From NCBI GenBank assembly GCA_002437245.1, contig DJOQ01000036.1, positions 39,293 through 95,892 of the forward strand: a stretch of DNA of 56,600 bases, read 5' to 3'. The notes below the pieces were generated by a model, which made no database searches, was not told where the DNA came from, and saw only the letters and a list, made by a program, of their open reading frames with translations. Numbering within the stretch: position 1 is the stretch's first letter; each line of letters begins with the position of its first letter. The DNA comes from Ruminococcaceae bacterium UBA6434 (lineage in GTDB: Bacteria > Bacillota > Clostridia > Oscillospirales > Acutalibacteraceae). A program made the position numbers and the translations under genes. Positions 25,306 to 34,745 of the stretch are shown here, piece after piece.

Positions 25306-27216
25306 ATGCCGAAAATTAACCGATTACCCAAAAGTATATATGAACTGATTGCCGCCGGAGAGGTTGTTGAACGGCCGGCTTCGGTTGTCAAAGAACTTAT
25401 TGAAAATTCAATCGACGCAGGTGCAAAAGACATTACAGTTGAAATACAAAACGGCGGAATCAAGTACATACGTATAACCGATAACGGCTGCGGTATTTCA
25501 CGCGAGGATGTACCGCTTGCATTTACAAGTCATGCGACAAGTAAAATATCAAGGGAAGAGGACCTTTTTTCAATAGGTACACTTGGTTTCAGAGGAGAAG
25601 CACTCGCCTCAATTTCGGCTGTTTCACATACCGAAATGCTTACAAGAACAAACGACAGCGATATAGGTACAAGAATTACCGTATCGGGCGGTGAATTTTC
25701 AAAATGCGAGGATGCAGGCTGTCCTGTCGGTACAACAATAGTTATAAGAGACCTTTTTTACAACACTCCGGCAAGAATGAAATTTTTAAAGACAGATCGT
25801 TCAGAGGGAATGGCTGTTGCGGGAATCGTGGATAAAATCGCTCTTTCACATCCCGAAATATCTTTTAGATTTATTAAAGACGGTAAGCAGCTTTTATGTA
25901 CTTCCGGAAACGGAGAACTCTATTCGGCGATATATTCGGTATACGGTAAAGAGTTTGCCGAAACGTTGATTTCCGCGTCGTATGATATAAACGGAATAAC
26001 TGTTCGCGGCTATATATCCAAACCTTTTAATTCACGCGGTTCAAATTCAATGCAGACGTTTTTTGTGAACAACAGATTTATAAAAAGCAGAACCGCGTGT
26101 GCCGCGCTTAACGAGGCGTACAAAAATTCCGTTATGGTCGGGCGATATCCTGCTTGTGTTTTATTTATTACAACTCCTCCTCAGGCTGTTGATGTTAACG
26201 TTCATCCCGCAAAAACAGAGGTTCGCTTTTCAAATGAAAAAGCAATTTTTGACGTAATTTATTATGCGGCAAAAAATGCGTTGAACGGTGATGATTCAAG
26301 ACCGCAGGCGAGCTTTAAACGCAATGAATTGCTCGAACCTGCAAAATCAAAGCCCGTACAGGAAAGACTTATAATCGATGAGACTCCGTCTGCCGCAGTG
26401 AGTTCCGATATCGGTTATAATTCTTTTGCGGAGAAACACCGGAATGCTTATATTCCGAATAAACCGCAACAGGTTTTTTATGACAGCGGAAAAACGAATT
26501 ATAATAAAAGCAATGATGACGATACAATAGATTTGTCGGTAAGAACCGCAGCGCCGACTGGGACTGTTATGCCGCCGATAAGCGAAAATAAAACGGAAAT
26601 TTCCGAAGAACTCGGAGTTAAAATCGTTGACGACAATGAAAAGGCTATGGATATACGTTATATCGGTGAAGCCTTTAAGACGTATATATTTGCCGAATTT
26701 GACGGAAAGCTTATAATAATAGATAAGCACGCGGCTCATGAAAGAATGTTATTTAACAAACTGAAAAAGGAAAACGGAAAGAACGGCAGCCAAATGCTTT
26801 TGTCTCCGATAAGCGTTACTCTGAGCAAGGAAGAGTATACTGCAATATTGGAGAATATAGACACCGTGAGAGAGAGCGGGTTTGAAATTGACGATTTCGG
26901 TGAAGGAACCGTGATTGTCAGGGCTTGTCCTTTAAATCTCGAAAAGGAAAACATTGTTTCTTTGATTACTGAAATAGCAGGATATTTGCTCAAAAATCAA
27001 AGAGATATTTTGCCGGAAAAACTCGATTGGATTTATCACTCAATCGCGTGCCGAGCCGCTATTAAAGCGGGCAACGATAACAGCGACTATGAGCTTATGC
27101 GTTTTGTGAAAAAATTGCTTACCGACAATGATGTTCGTTATTGTCCTCACGGCAGACCTGTTATTGTTGAAATGACAAAATATGAATTAGATAAGCAATT
27201 CGGGAGAATCCAGTAA
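25306..27216 (+). CDS. mutL: DNA mismatch repair protein MutL
   Basis: The 636-residue protein has an N-terminal GHKL ATPase (ELIENSIDAGA, DNGCGI, GFRGEAL) and a C-terminal dimerisation/endonuclease domain. The metal-binding motif reads DKHAAHER (Asp473, His475, Glu479). The usual last glutamate of DQHA(x2)E(x4)E is Asn484. The ACR-like IACRAAIK and CPHGRPV motifs are present, so nicking activity is still likely, as in organisms without MutH. A linker of ~120 poorly conserved residues separates the halves. Start AGGTG-ATG; its stop overlaps the miaA start by one base. Confidence 0.97.
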   Translation: MPKINRLPKSIYELIAAGEVVERPASVVKELIENSIDAGAKDITVEIQNGGIKYIRITDNGCGISREDVPLAFTSHATSKISREEDLFSIGTLGFRGEALASISAVSHTEMLTRTNDSDIGTRITVSGGEFSKCEDAGCPVGTTIVIRDLFYNTPARMKFLKTDRSEGMAVAGIVDKIALSHPEISFRFIKDGKQLLCTSGNGELYSAIYSVYGKEFAETLISASYDINGITVRGYISKPFNSRGSNSMQTFFVNNRFIKSRTACAALNEAYKNSVMVGRYPACVLFITTPPQAVDVNVHPAKTEVRFSNEKAIFDVIYYAAKNALNGDDSRPQASFKRNELLEPAKSKPVQERLIIDETPSAAVSSDIGYNSFAEKHRNAYIPNKPQQVFYDSGKTNYNKSNDDDTIDLSVRTAAPTGTVMPPISENKTEISEELGVKIVDDNEKAMDIRYIGEAFKTYIFAEFDGKLIIIDKHAAHERMLFNKLKKENGKNGSQMLLSPISVTLSKEEYTAILENIDTVRESGFEIDDFGEGTVIVRACPLNLEKENIVSLITEIAGYLLKNQRDILPEKLDWIYHSIACRAAIKAGNDNSDYELMRFVKKLLTDNDVRYCPHGRPVIVEMTKYELDKQFGRIQ

Positions 27217-28160
27217 TGGATAAAATTAAAATATTGGTAATTGTCGGACCGACCGCTTCGGGAAAAACGGCGCTTTCGATATCCTGCGCCGAAAGGTTCG
27301 GCGGTGAAATTGTATCTGCGGACTCAATGCAAATATATGAGGGTTTGGATATAGCTACGGCTAAGCCGACCGCAGATGAAATGCACGGCATTAAGCATTA
27401 TATGATAGGCTTTTTGCCTGCCGATAAAACATACAGCGTAGCAGATTATGTTTGTGATGCGGGAAAGCATATTGAAGATATTCATGCGCGTGGAAAATTA
27501 CCTATAATCGTCGGAGGTACCGGACTTTATATTGACAGTCTTGTAAATAATATAAAATTTACGAAGTCGCCTACCGATGATGAATTACGTGCAAAATTAC
27601 AAAAGGAATGTGAAGAAAAGGGGAGCGAAGTTATGCTGTCAAAGCTTCGTGTGATTGACCCGGAATATGCTGCTTCACTTCACCCCAACAATGTCAAAAG
27701 AATAATCAGGGCTTTGGAGATTTATTATTCTACCGGAGAAAATATGAGCTCTGCATTGAAAAAATCAATATCGGAGCCGTCTCAATATGAACCGGTTTTT
27801 ATCGGGATAAATTATAGAGACAGGGCAAATTTATATGAGCGAATAGATAAGCGTGTTGATTTAATGTTTGACAGCGGTCTTTTGAAAGAGGCCGAGAAAT
27901 ATTTGGGCAATATGGGAAATACGGCTGTCCAGGCGATAGGATATAAGGAGTTAAAGCCTTATTTTTCTGGTGAAGCCGAGCTTTCTCAGTGCATTGAAAA
28001 CCTGAAGCGTGCAACGCGCAATTATGCCAAACGGCAATTAACATGGTTTCGCAGAAATCAAAATATCAATTGGGTTTATCCCGATGAGTATGATACAAGA
28101 GATAAAATGCTGAACAAGGTTTATGAAATTATAGAAAGGGCGGGTATTCTTGAGCGATGA
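27216..28160 (+). CDS. miaA: tRNA dimethylallyltransferase
   Basis: The 314-residue enzyme transfers dimethylallyl to N6 of A37 in tRNAs reading UNN codons. It has the P-loop GPTASGKTALS, the DSMQIYEGLDIATAKP block, GGTGLYI and the C-terminal TRNYAKRQLTWFRR tRNA-binding segment. The ATG overlaps the mutL stop (TAATG), so translation is coupled. It makes the substrate for MiaB upstream. Confidence 0.97.
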   Translation: MDKIKILVIVGPTASGKTALSISCAERFGGEIVSADSMQIYEGLDIATAKPTADEMHGIKHYMIGFLPADKTYSVADYVCDAGKHIEDIHARGKLPIIVGGTGLYIDSLVNNIKFTKSPTDDELRAKLQKECEEKGSEVMLSKLRVIDPEYAASLHPNNVKRIIRALEIYYSTGENMSSALKKSISEPSQYEPVFIGINYRDRANLYERIDKRVDLMFDSGLLKEAEKYLGNMGNTAVQAIGYKELKPYFSGEAELSQCIENLKRATRNYAKRQLTWFRRNQNINWVYPDEYDTRDKMLNKVYEIIERAGILER

Positions 28161-29409
28161 AAAAGTCGTAAAGTTCGGCGGACGAAAAAAGAAGAAAAAA
28201 TATCTGCCGTTTTTATATGTTATATTTGCTTTGATTATTATCGGTGTATTTATGTATCAGGTGTATAAAATCAATTACAGTCCTGTAAAAACCGAAATAG
28301 CCCTTGAAAAAACCGTATCAAATTCCGTATCTACTTCGGCATTTGTGGTACGCGACGAAACACCGATAAAGGCGAATGTTACAGGAACTTTGGTTCCGCT
28401 TGTCGAAGACGGTAAACGTGTTGCAAACGGTGACGACGTTGCCGTTGTGTTTGATTCCGAAGATGCGGCGAGAAATTATAATGAACTGACAAAAGTAAAA
28501 GAAGATATTGCGTATTACTCCTCTCTTCAAAACAAAGTCGGTGTCCAGACAAATGATGTTGAAACACTTGATAACAGAATTTATTCCGCTTGCGACGATT
28601 TGGTTTCGGCGATAAATACAGGAGAAGTTGATAATTATTCGGAAAAGGAAAGCACGCTGAGAGATGCCATTACGTCACGTCAATTATCAACAGGAACGGT
28701 TATAGACCCGTCGCAGAAATTAAATGAATTAAATTCAAAATTAAACGAGCTTCAAAAGAACGAGGGCGGTTATACAAAGATACAGGCAAACAATCCCGGA
28801 TATTATATAAGCACCGTTGACGGATACGAAAACGCCGTATCATATACCGGAATTTTAAATCTTACTACCGACAAAATAGATGCCCTGCTTGACGGCAGTA
28901 CATTGCCGAACACCGACAATTCAAGTTATATGGGTAAACTTGTTGACGCTTTTAACTGGTATATTCTCTGCGTTATAGATTATAAGGATGCCGCGTCTTT
29001 AAAGGTTGGCGGAAAGATAACAGTTGAATTTACGGGAACGACTGCCGAACCGCTGTCGGCAGAAGTTGTTAAAATCAATGATGCCGCCGACGGAAGAACG
29101 TCTATTATCCTTAAATGTAATCTTATGAATAAAAAATACGCGGTTTTGCGTAAAAATCCCGTTAAGCTTATTTTTAATACATATACGGGGTATCAGGTAA
29201 ACAATAAGGCTGTCCGTGAAGTAGACGGGCAAAAAGGCGTTTATGTATTAAACGGCAATATAGTAAAATTTAAAAAGATAAATATTGTGTACTCCGACTC
29301 CGAGTATTCAATTTGTTCCGTTCCGGACGGCGAGAGCGGATATTTAAAACAATATGATGAAATTATAGTAGAAGGGACTGATCTTTATGACGGAAAAATC
29401 CTTAATTGA
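28150..29409 (+). CDS. HlyD-like membrane-fusion-type protein of unknown role
   Basis: The 419-residue protein starts with a lysine-rich cytoplasmic segment (GGRKKKKK), one transmembrane helix (~residues 19-38), then a large extracytoplasmic region. The region after the helix (FVVRDETPIKANVTGTLVPL, then DGKRVANGDDVA) is a biotinyl-lipoyl-like hairpin as in HlyD/MFP adaptors, followed by a helical segment and beta-barrel-like C-terminus. No ABC or RND transporter lies nearby; instead yggS, sepF and divIVA follow. A role at the division site or envelope is therefore possible but inferred. TTG start, overlapping miaA by 11 bases, with AAAGGGCGG upstream; an ATG at 28157 is out of frame. Confidence 0.75.
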   Translation: MSDEKVVKFGGRKKKKKYLPFLYVIFALIIIGVFMYQVYKINYSPVKTEIALEKTVSNSVSTSAFVVRDETPIKANVTGTLVPLVEDGKRVANGDDVAVVFDSEDAARNYNELTKVKEDIAYYSSLQNKVGVQTNDVETLDNRIYSACDDLVSAINTGEVDNYSEKESTLRDAITSRQLSTGTVIDPSQKLNELNSKLNELQKNEGGYTKIQANNPGYYISTVDGYENAVSYTGILNLTTDKIDALLDGSTLPNTDNSSYMGKLVDAFNWYILCVIDYKDAASLKVGGKITVEFTGTTAEPLSAEVVKINDAADGRTSIILKCNLMNKKYAVLRKNPVKLIFNTYTGYQVNNKAVREVDGQKGVYVLNGNIVKFKKINIVYSDSEYSICSVPDGESGYLKQYDEIIVEGTDLYDGKILN

Positions 29410-30112
29410 CGAGAAATTTTCCGACATCGAATACAATCTTAAAGCAATCCGTGAGGATATAGCCGAGGCAGCGATAAAAAGCGGCAGGCGTCCTGAGGAT
29501 ATTGATTTTATGGCGGTAACAAAAACCGTAGACGAGATGTACATAAATCATGCTCTCGACTGCGGAATTACTCTTATCGGCGAAAATAAGGTTCAAGAGA
29601 TGCTCCGAAAAAAGCCTAATCTCAAGTTGGACGGCGTCAGAAAGAATCTTATCGGACATCTGCAAACCAACAAGGCGTCCCAAATAGTTGGGGAAGTTGA
29701 TATGATTGAGTCTGTGGACTCGGTTAAGATTGCCAAGGAAATCGGCAAACAGTCAGTCAAAAAAGGTTTGGTTACCGATGTTTTGCTCGAAGTCAATATC
29801 GGTCGCGAAGAGAGTAAAACGGGAATAATGCCCGAAGAGCTTGATAGTGTACTTTATGAAACCGCAGAAATTAACGGTATTCATATATGCGGACTTATGA
29901 CAATACCGCCGATTTGCGAAGAAAATACTGAACTTTGTAAATTTTTTGAGAATATATACAATATGTATGTTGACATTAAGAGCAAAAAAATAGATAATGT
30001 ATGTATGAATGTGCTTTCAATGGGTATGTCGGGCGATTACAAAACGGCAATCCTTGAAGGTTCAAATCACGTAAGAATCGGTTCAAAGATATTCGGACCG
30101 AGAATATATTAA
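29387..30112 (+). CDS. yggS: YggS/PLPBP pyridoxal-phosphate homeostasis protein
   Basis: The 241-residue alanine-racemase-fold protein binds PLP through the lysine in AVTKTVD and has the family blocks GENKVQE, LIGHLQTNKA, LMTIPP and LSMGMSGDY. It buffers PLP and affects amino-acid pools, without known catalysis. Position immediately before sepF matches ylmE-sepF in Bacillus. The ATG lies inside the preceding gene (23-base overlap), with AAGGGA upstream. Confidence 0.93.
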   Translation: MTEKSLIDEKFSDIEYNLKAIREDIAEAAIKSGRRPEDIDFMAVTKTVDEMYINHALDCGITLIGENKVQEMLRKKPNLKLDGVRKNLIGHLQTNKASQIVGEVDMIESVDSVKIAKEIGKQSVKKGLVTDVLLEVNIGREESKTGIMPEELDSVLYETAEINGIHICGLMTIPPICEENTELCKFFENIYNMYVDIKSKKIDNVCMNVLSMGMSGDYKTAILEGSNHVRIGSKIFGPRIY

Positions 30113-30127
30113 GCGGAGGACTGAAAA

Positions 30128-30604
30128 ATGAGTTTCTTAGACAAAGTCAAAAATATGGTCAATGTATCTGAAGAGGATTATTATGATGATCTGGACTCCG
30201 GCGATTACTCATCAAAAGACAGAGACGAGGATGACGATGTTCCCGCACCGCGTTCGTCACGTTCTTTTTCAAGAGACAGAGATAGAGACAGAAACGATCC
30301 TAATAAAGTCGTAAATATCAATACAACGGCTCAGCTGCAGGTAGTTCTCGCAAAGCCCGAGAGCTTTGAAGAAGCAAAGGCTGTTGCGGATAATCTTAAC
30401 GAAAAGAGAACGGTTGTTTTAAATCTTGAATCCGCAAACAGAGATGTTGCAAGACGCCTTGTGGATTTCTTGAGCGGCGTGGCATATGCCAACGGCGGTC
30501 AGTTTAAACGCGTTGCAAACAGTACGTTTATAATCACGCCGTACAATGTTGATGTTATGGGTGATCTCTTAGATGAACTCGAGAACAACGGTATGTTTTT
30601 TTAA
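30128..30604 (+). CDS. sepF: Cell division protein SepF
   Basis: The 158-residue protein has an N-terminal membrane-targeting helix (SFLDKVKNMV), an acidic and Arg/Asp-rich linker (RDRDRDRND), and a C-terminal SepF domain (ESFEEAKAVADNL, VVLNLESANRDVARRLVDFLSG, FIITPYNVDV). SepF polymerises, binds FtsZ and tethers it to the membrane. GCGGAGG precedes the ATG. Confidence 0.95.
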   Translation: MSFLDKVKNMVNVSEEDYYDDLDSGDYSSKDRDEDDDVPAPRSSRSFSRDRDRDRNDPNKVVNINTTAQLQVVLAKPESFEEAKAVADNLNEKRTVVLNLESANRDVARRLVDFLSGVAYANGGQFKRVANSTFIITPYNVDVMGDLLDELENNGMFF

Positions 30605-30639
30605 TCTGAATCCAAATAAATTTAATAAGGGGTAAAACT

Positions 30640-31626
30640 ATGCTCAATCCTGATAAAATTAAAGAAAAAGAATTTCAAACTACGGGTCGCGGTTCATACA
30701 GAGCCGACGATGTTGACAGCTTTTTGGTTGAAGTAAGTTCTTCATATGAACAGATGTTTAAAGAGAACGGCGAGCTCGTTAAAAAAATAAGCCTTCTTGC
30801 CAACAAAGTGGAAGAATATAAAAAGGATGAAAATTCATTAAAAGAAGCTCTTTTGGCTGCACAAAAGCTTGCCGATAAGATTGTTGCCGATGCTAAAGAG
30901 AAGATTAAAAACGATCTTGCCGACGCACAGGAAAAAGTTGACGGTATGCTTTCTTCCGCGAAGGGCGAGGCTGCCGATATTGTAGCCAAGGCTAAAAATG
31001 AAGCCGACGGAACTATTCTTCAGGCTAAAAAACAGGCCGACGAAATTCTCGGAACGGTTAACAGAAAAGTAACTCAGGAGAGCCTTGCATTTGATATGCT
31101 GCAGAAAGAGTCTTCGGACTTCAGATCCAAGCTTATATCAATGTACAAGGAGCACTTGAACCTTATAAACGAGCTTCCTGCACTGGCTGAAGAAAAACTT
31201 GCCGAAATTGAAAAGAAAGAGGCCGCTCTCGCTCCTAAAGAGGAAGAAAAAGCAGAAGAAACAGAGCCGGAGCAGGAAAAGGCCGAAGAGCCGAATGAGC
31301 CTGCTGAGAACGAAGAACCCGCGGCAGCTCAGGAAGAAAATGATGAAAAAGAAGATGACGATTCGGGATTAGAGCGTTTTTCTCTTTCGGATATTGGCCC
31401 TGCCGATGAATACGACGACATTTCGTCAGATTCGCATTCCGACGATGATTCCGATTCAGGATTTTCATTGAATGTTTCGGATGTGGAGCTTGAAGATGAA
31501 GACAGCTCGGCAGAGGAAAATAAATCTGAGTCCGAAGACAATTCATCCGACAGCGATAAAGCTGATGATGAAGATGACGAGGATGATGAACCGGTGTCGT
31601 TCAAGAGTTTCTTTAAAAAGAAATAA
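30640..31626 (+). CDS. divIVA: DivIVA-domain protein with a long acidic tail
   Basis: The 328-residue protein starts with the DivIVA membrane-curvature domain (KIKEKEFQTTGRGSYRADDVDSFL), followed by a long coiled coil with alanine/lysine heptads to ~residue 190. The last ~135 residues are extremely rich in Glu, Asp and Ser and probably unfolded. DivIVA proteins mark septa and poles. The tail is much longer than in Bacillus DivIVA (~164 residues in total). AAGGGG lies before the ATG. It follows sepF, as in Bacillus. Confidence 0.9.
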   Translation: MLNPDKIKEKEFQTTGRGSYRADDVDSFLVEVSSSYEQMFKENGELVKKISLLANKVEEYKKDENSLKEALLAAQKLADKIVADAKEKIKNDLADAQEKVDGMLSSAKGEAADIVAKAKNEADGTILQAKKQADEILGTVNRKVTQESLAFDMLQKESSDFRSKLISMYKEHLNLINELPALAEEKLAEIEKKEAALAPKEEEKAEETEPEQEKAEEPNEPAENEEPAAAQEENDEKEDDDSGLERFSLSDIGPADEYDDISSDSHSDDDSDSGFSLNVSDVELEDEDSSAEENKSESEDNSSDSDKADDEDDEDDEPVSFKSFFKKK

Positions 31627-31649
31627 GAATAAATAGTTGAGGTGAACTG

Positions 31650-32141
31650 ATGATTCAATTTCTCACCGTAATCATAATTGCTGTTTTGGTGGTAATTGAT
31701 CAGTTAATAAAGCTCGCTGTATTAAAATACTTAGAACCGATTGGCAGCTTAACGGTCATTCCGAAAGTGATTCAGCTTTCTTATCTTGAAAATACCGGAG
31801 CCGCTTTCGGTTCTTTTGGTAAATATACTGCGGTTTTATCTGTATTTACTGCTGTTATATTGGCGGCGCTCATAATTTTCTTGCTTTCCAAAAAGCTTAA
31901 ATTCGGAGTTGCGTATGCGGCGATTACTTTAATAGTTTCCGGAGGTCTCGGCAACCTTATAGACCGAATTTTCAGAGGGTATGTTATTGATTATATTGAG
32001 CCTTTGTTTGTGAATTTTGCGGTCTTTAATTTTGCTGATATACTTGTTACTGTCGGTGCCGCAATTCTTATAGTTTATTTGATATACGATACTGCCAAGA
32101 CGTCGAAAAGCGATTCTTCAAAGGGTAAAAAAGATGAGTAG
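31650..32141 (+). CDS. lspA: Lipoprotein signal peptidase II
   Basis: The 163-residue membrane aspartyl protease has four hydrophobic helices, the NTGAAFG loop, and the catalytic aspartates in GYVIDY (Asp114) and FNFADI (Asp130). It cleaves prolipoproteins at the lipobox cysteine. The C-terminus is lysine-rich and cytoplasmic. GAGGTGA precedes the ATG; it overlaps rluD by eight bases, a pairing also common in Bacillus and Clostridium. Confidence 0.96.
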   Translation: MIQFLTVIIIAVLVVIDQLIKLAVLKYLEPIGSLTVIPKVIQLSYLENTGAAFGSFGKYTAVLSVFTAVILAALIIFLLSKKLKFGVAYAAITLIVSGGLGNLIDRIFRGYVIDYIEPLFVNFAVFNFADILVTVGAAILIVYLIYDTAKTSKSDSSKGKKDE

Positions 32142-33060
32142 TATCAGTATTTTTGCCGACAGGGAATTTGACGGTGTACGTATTGATAAATACTTATCCG
32201 TGGTGTTTCCCGATTTGTCTCGTTCTTTTATTCAAAAAACCATTGATTGTGGAAATGTAAGCGTAAACGGAAAGACCGTACCCAAGAATTATAAGCTTAA
32301 AACCGATGACAGAATCGAATATATTCCGTTAGAACCTGTTAAGCTGGAAGTAAAAGCTCAAAACATTCCTCTTGATATCGTATATGAAGATGATGATTTG
32401 CTTGTAGTAAACAAGCCGAAAGGTATGGTAGTGCATCCGGCTCCGGGTAATTATGAGAATACGCTCGTTAATGCTTTGTTGTATCATTGTAAAGACAGCC
32501 TTTCGGGAATTAACGGTGTTTTAAGACCGGGTATTGTTCATAGAATCGATAAGGATACAAGCGGATTACTTATAGTTGCGAAAAATGATTTTTCTCACAG
32601 GGCTTTGGCAGAGCAAATCAAAGTACACAGCTTTACACGCGAATATCGTGCCGTTATAATAGGGCATTTAAAAGAATCATCGGGTAAAGTAGTAGCGCCG
32701 ATAGGCAGAAATCCAAAAGACCGCAAAAAAATGGCGGTGATCGATAAAAATTCAAAAAATGCTGTTACTAATTATGAGGTTTTGCGTGAATATAAAGGGT
32801 ATTCTTTATTAAAACTAAGACTTGAAACAGGAAGAACACACCAAATTCGTGTTCATATGGCATATTTGGGGCATCCTATAGCCGGAGATTGCGTTTACGG
32901 AACTCCGAGAACAAGGGAAGAGATTGCTCTTAACGGGCAATGTCTGCACGCCGGGCTTATCGGTTTTATTCATCCGCGTACTCAAGAATATGTTGAGTTT
33001 TCATCTGATTTACCGGAGTACTTTAAAAAGTTTATAGGGGGCTTAACTGTTGACGAGTGA
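32134..33060 (+). CDS. RluA-family pseudouridine synthase (RluD-like)
   Basis: The 308-residue protein has an N-terminal S4 RNA-binding domain (RIDKYLS to ~residue 60) and a catalytic domain with HRIDKDTSGLL, whose Asp139 is the nucleophile, and the C-terminal GRTHQIRVHMAYLGHPI. It isomerises uridines in rRNA; RluD-type enzymes act on helix 69 of 23S rRNA, but the target here is not certain. The start overlaps lspA. Confidence 0.94.
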   Translation: MSSISIFADREFDGVRIDKYLSVVFPDLSRSFIQKTIDCGNVSVNGKTVPKNYKLKTDDRIEYIPLEPVKLEVKAQNIPLDIVYEDDDLLVVNKPKGMVVHPAPGNYENTLVNALLYHCKDSLSGINGVLRPGIVHRIDKDTSGLLIVAKNDFSHRALAEQIKVHSFTREYRAVIIGHLKESSGKVVAPIGRNPKDRKKMAVIDKNSKNAVTNYEVLREYKGYSLLKLRLETGRTHQIRVHMAYLGHPIAGDCVYGTPRTREEIALNGQCLHAGLIGFIHPRTQEYVEFSSDLPEYFKKFIGGLTVDE

Positions 33061-33895
33061 AACTAAAACCGATTTTTCCGACTGGCTTGTAGCTTCGGAT
33101 ATTGACGGAACCCTCAATAACAAAATCAGAAAACTTCCGCAGCGCAATTATGATGCAATCAAAGAGTTTGTAGTTAATAAAAAAGGACATTTCACTTTGG
33201 CGTCCGGCAGAAATGTTGCAACAATGCGAGGACCTTTTATGGGGCTTCCGATTTCTTCGACTCCGGCGGTTATACTAAACGGTGCCGGAGTTTATGACTA
33301 TGAGCATGAAAAAATGCTTTGGTTTCAGGCGATAAATCCCGCAGGGTTTGAAATAGTTAAGGCTGTTATGAAAAAATTTCCGTCGGTGGAAGTTGAAATA
33401 TTAACTAAGGACAAAGCATATGCTGTTAATGCACATATTTTTGCAAATGTAATGCTGTACGCTGACAGATTGTTGCCACATAAAAGATTTTCAAAGATAG
33501 ATCAGGTTCCGCCCGATGAGTGGGGCAAGGTTATATTTTTGGGACTCCCGACAATAATCGGTTCTGTAAAAAAATATCTGCTTTCAATTGAAAATCCTCA
33601 GGTCAATTTTATGGCGTCGAGCATATCTTCTTTCGAAATGCTTGATAAAGGTATACATAAGGGTGTAGGAGTTAAAAAAATTGCCGAAATATACGGAATT
33701 CAGCACAAGCATACTGCAGCCATAGGTGATTATTTCAACGACTACGAAATGCTTAAAAGCGTATATTTATCAGCTTGCTGCGGGCAAGCACCAAAGGCTA
33801 TACATGACATAGTGAAATTTGAAGCTTGTCATTGTAATAACGGCGCTGTTGCCGACTTGCTAAATTACATAATGTATGATTATAAGGAGGACTAA
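33050..33895 (+). CDS. HAD-superfamily (Cof type) phosphatase
   Basis: The 281-residue protein has HAD motif I (SDIDGTLNN), motif II (TLASGRN), a C2-type cap domain, lysine in KGVGVKKI (motif III) and motif IV (IGDYFNDYEM). Cof-type enzymes dephosphorylate sugar phosphates or other small metabolites in the cytoplasm; the substrate is unknown. The start is TTG at 33050, with GGGGG upstream, overlapping rluD by 11 bases. It precedes the transketolase genes. Confidence 0.9.
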   Translation: MTSETKTDFSDWLVASDIDGTLNNKIRKLPQRNYDAIKEFVVNKKGHFTLASGRNVATMRGPFMGLPISSTPAVILNGAGVYDYEHEKMLWFQAINPAGFEIVKAVMKKFPSVEVEILTKDKAYAVNAHIFANVMLYADRLLPHKRFSKIDQVPPDEWGKVIFLGLPTIIGSVKKYLLSIENPQVNFMASSISSFEMLDKGIHKGVGVKKIAEIYGIQHKHTAAIGDYFNDYEMLKSVYLSACCGQAPKAIHDIVKFEACHCNNGAVADLLNYIMYDYKED

Positions 33896-33899
33896 TGTT

Positions 33900-34742
33900 A
33901 TGGACGAAAACTTAAAAAAGCAGTTAGAGATTTTTGCCTGTAAAGCTCGTATAGGTGCCATAGAGGGCATTTATTGTGCTAAGGCAGGGCACCCGGGCGG
34001 CTCTCTTTCGATATGTGATCTGCTTTCATATCTTTATAATGTGGAAATGAATGTTGATCCGAAAAATCCGCATGACCCCAAAAGAGACAGACTTGTCTTG
34101 TCAAAAGGCCATGCGGCTCCGGCTCTTTATGCCACACTTGCACTTAAAGGCTATTTCCCGGTAGAGGACCTCAAAACTCTTCGTAAGTCCGATTCGTATT
34201 TACAGGGTCACCCCAATATGAATAAGGTCCCCGGTATTGATATGAGTACAGGTTCTCTCGGTCAGGGCATATCCTGCGCCGTAGGTATGGCTCTCGGCGG
34301 AAAAATCGACAAAGAGGATTACAGAGTATACACAATTCTCGGTGACGGAGAAATTGAGGAAGGTCAGGTTTGGGAGGCTGCTATGTTTGCCGGCAACCAT
34401 CATCTTGATAATCTCACCGCATTTATTGACTACAACGGACTTCAGATTGACGGCTCCATAGAAGAGGTTAACTCGGCTTATCCGATAGCTGAAAAGTTTG
34501 CCGCTTTCAAGTGGAATACCATTGAAATAGACGGTCACGATTTTGATGCTATAAAAAAGGCTGTTGATGATGCTAAAGCCTGCAAGGGAATGCCTACTGC
34601 CGTTATTATGAAAACCGTCAAAGGCAAAGGCGTTTCGTATATGGAAAACGCCGTTAATTGGCACGGAGCAGCTCCTAACGAAGAACTGTATAATAAAGCA
34701 ATGGATGAGCTCAAATCCGCTTTGGTAGAATTGGAGGCATAA
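33900..34742 (+). CDS. Transketolase, N-terminal subunit
   Basis: The 280-residue protein is the thiamine-diphosphate-binding half of a split transketolase. It has CDLLSYLYN, LSKGHAAPALYA, GSLGQGIS, and the ThDP motif GDGEIEEGQVWEAA ending in NGLQ. With the C-terminal subunit, encoded next, it moves two-carbon ketol units in the pentose phosphate pathway. AAGGAGG nine bases before the ATG at 33900 fixes the start; the ORF opening at 33876 lies in the preceding gene. Confidence 0.95.
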   Translation: MDENLKKQLEIFACKARIGAIEGIYCAKAGHPGGSLSICDLLSYLYNVEMNVDPKNPHDPKRDRLVLSKGHAAPALYATLALKGYFPVEDLKTLRKSDSYLQGHPNMNKVPGIDMSTGSLGQGISCAVGMALGGKIDKEDYRVYTILGDGEIEEGQVWEAAMFAGNHHLDNLTAFIDYNGLQIDGSIEEVNSAYPIAEKFAAFKWNTIEIDGHDFDAIKKAVDDAKACKGMPTAVIMKTVKGKGVSYMENAVNWHGAAPNEELYNKAMDELKSALVELEA

Positions 34743-34745
34743 ACG

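Noticed and set aside
31220..31626. Acid-rich repeat-like DNA at the 3' end of divIVA as a variable repeat tract
   Set aside because: The codons are mixed rather than tandem units, so it is low-complexity protein, not a DNA repeat.
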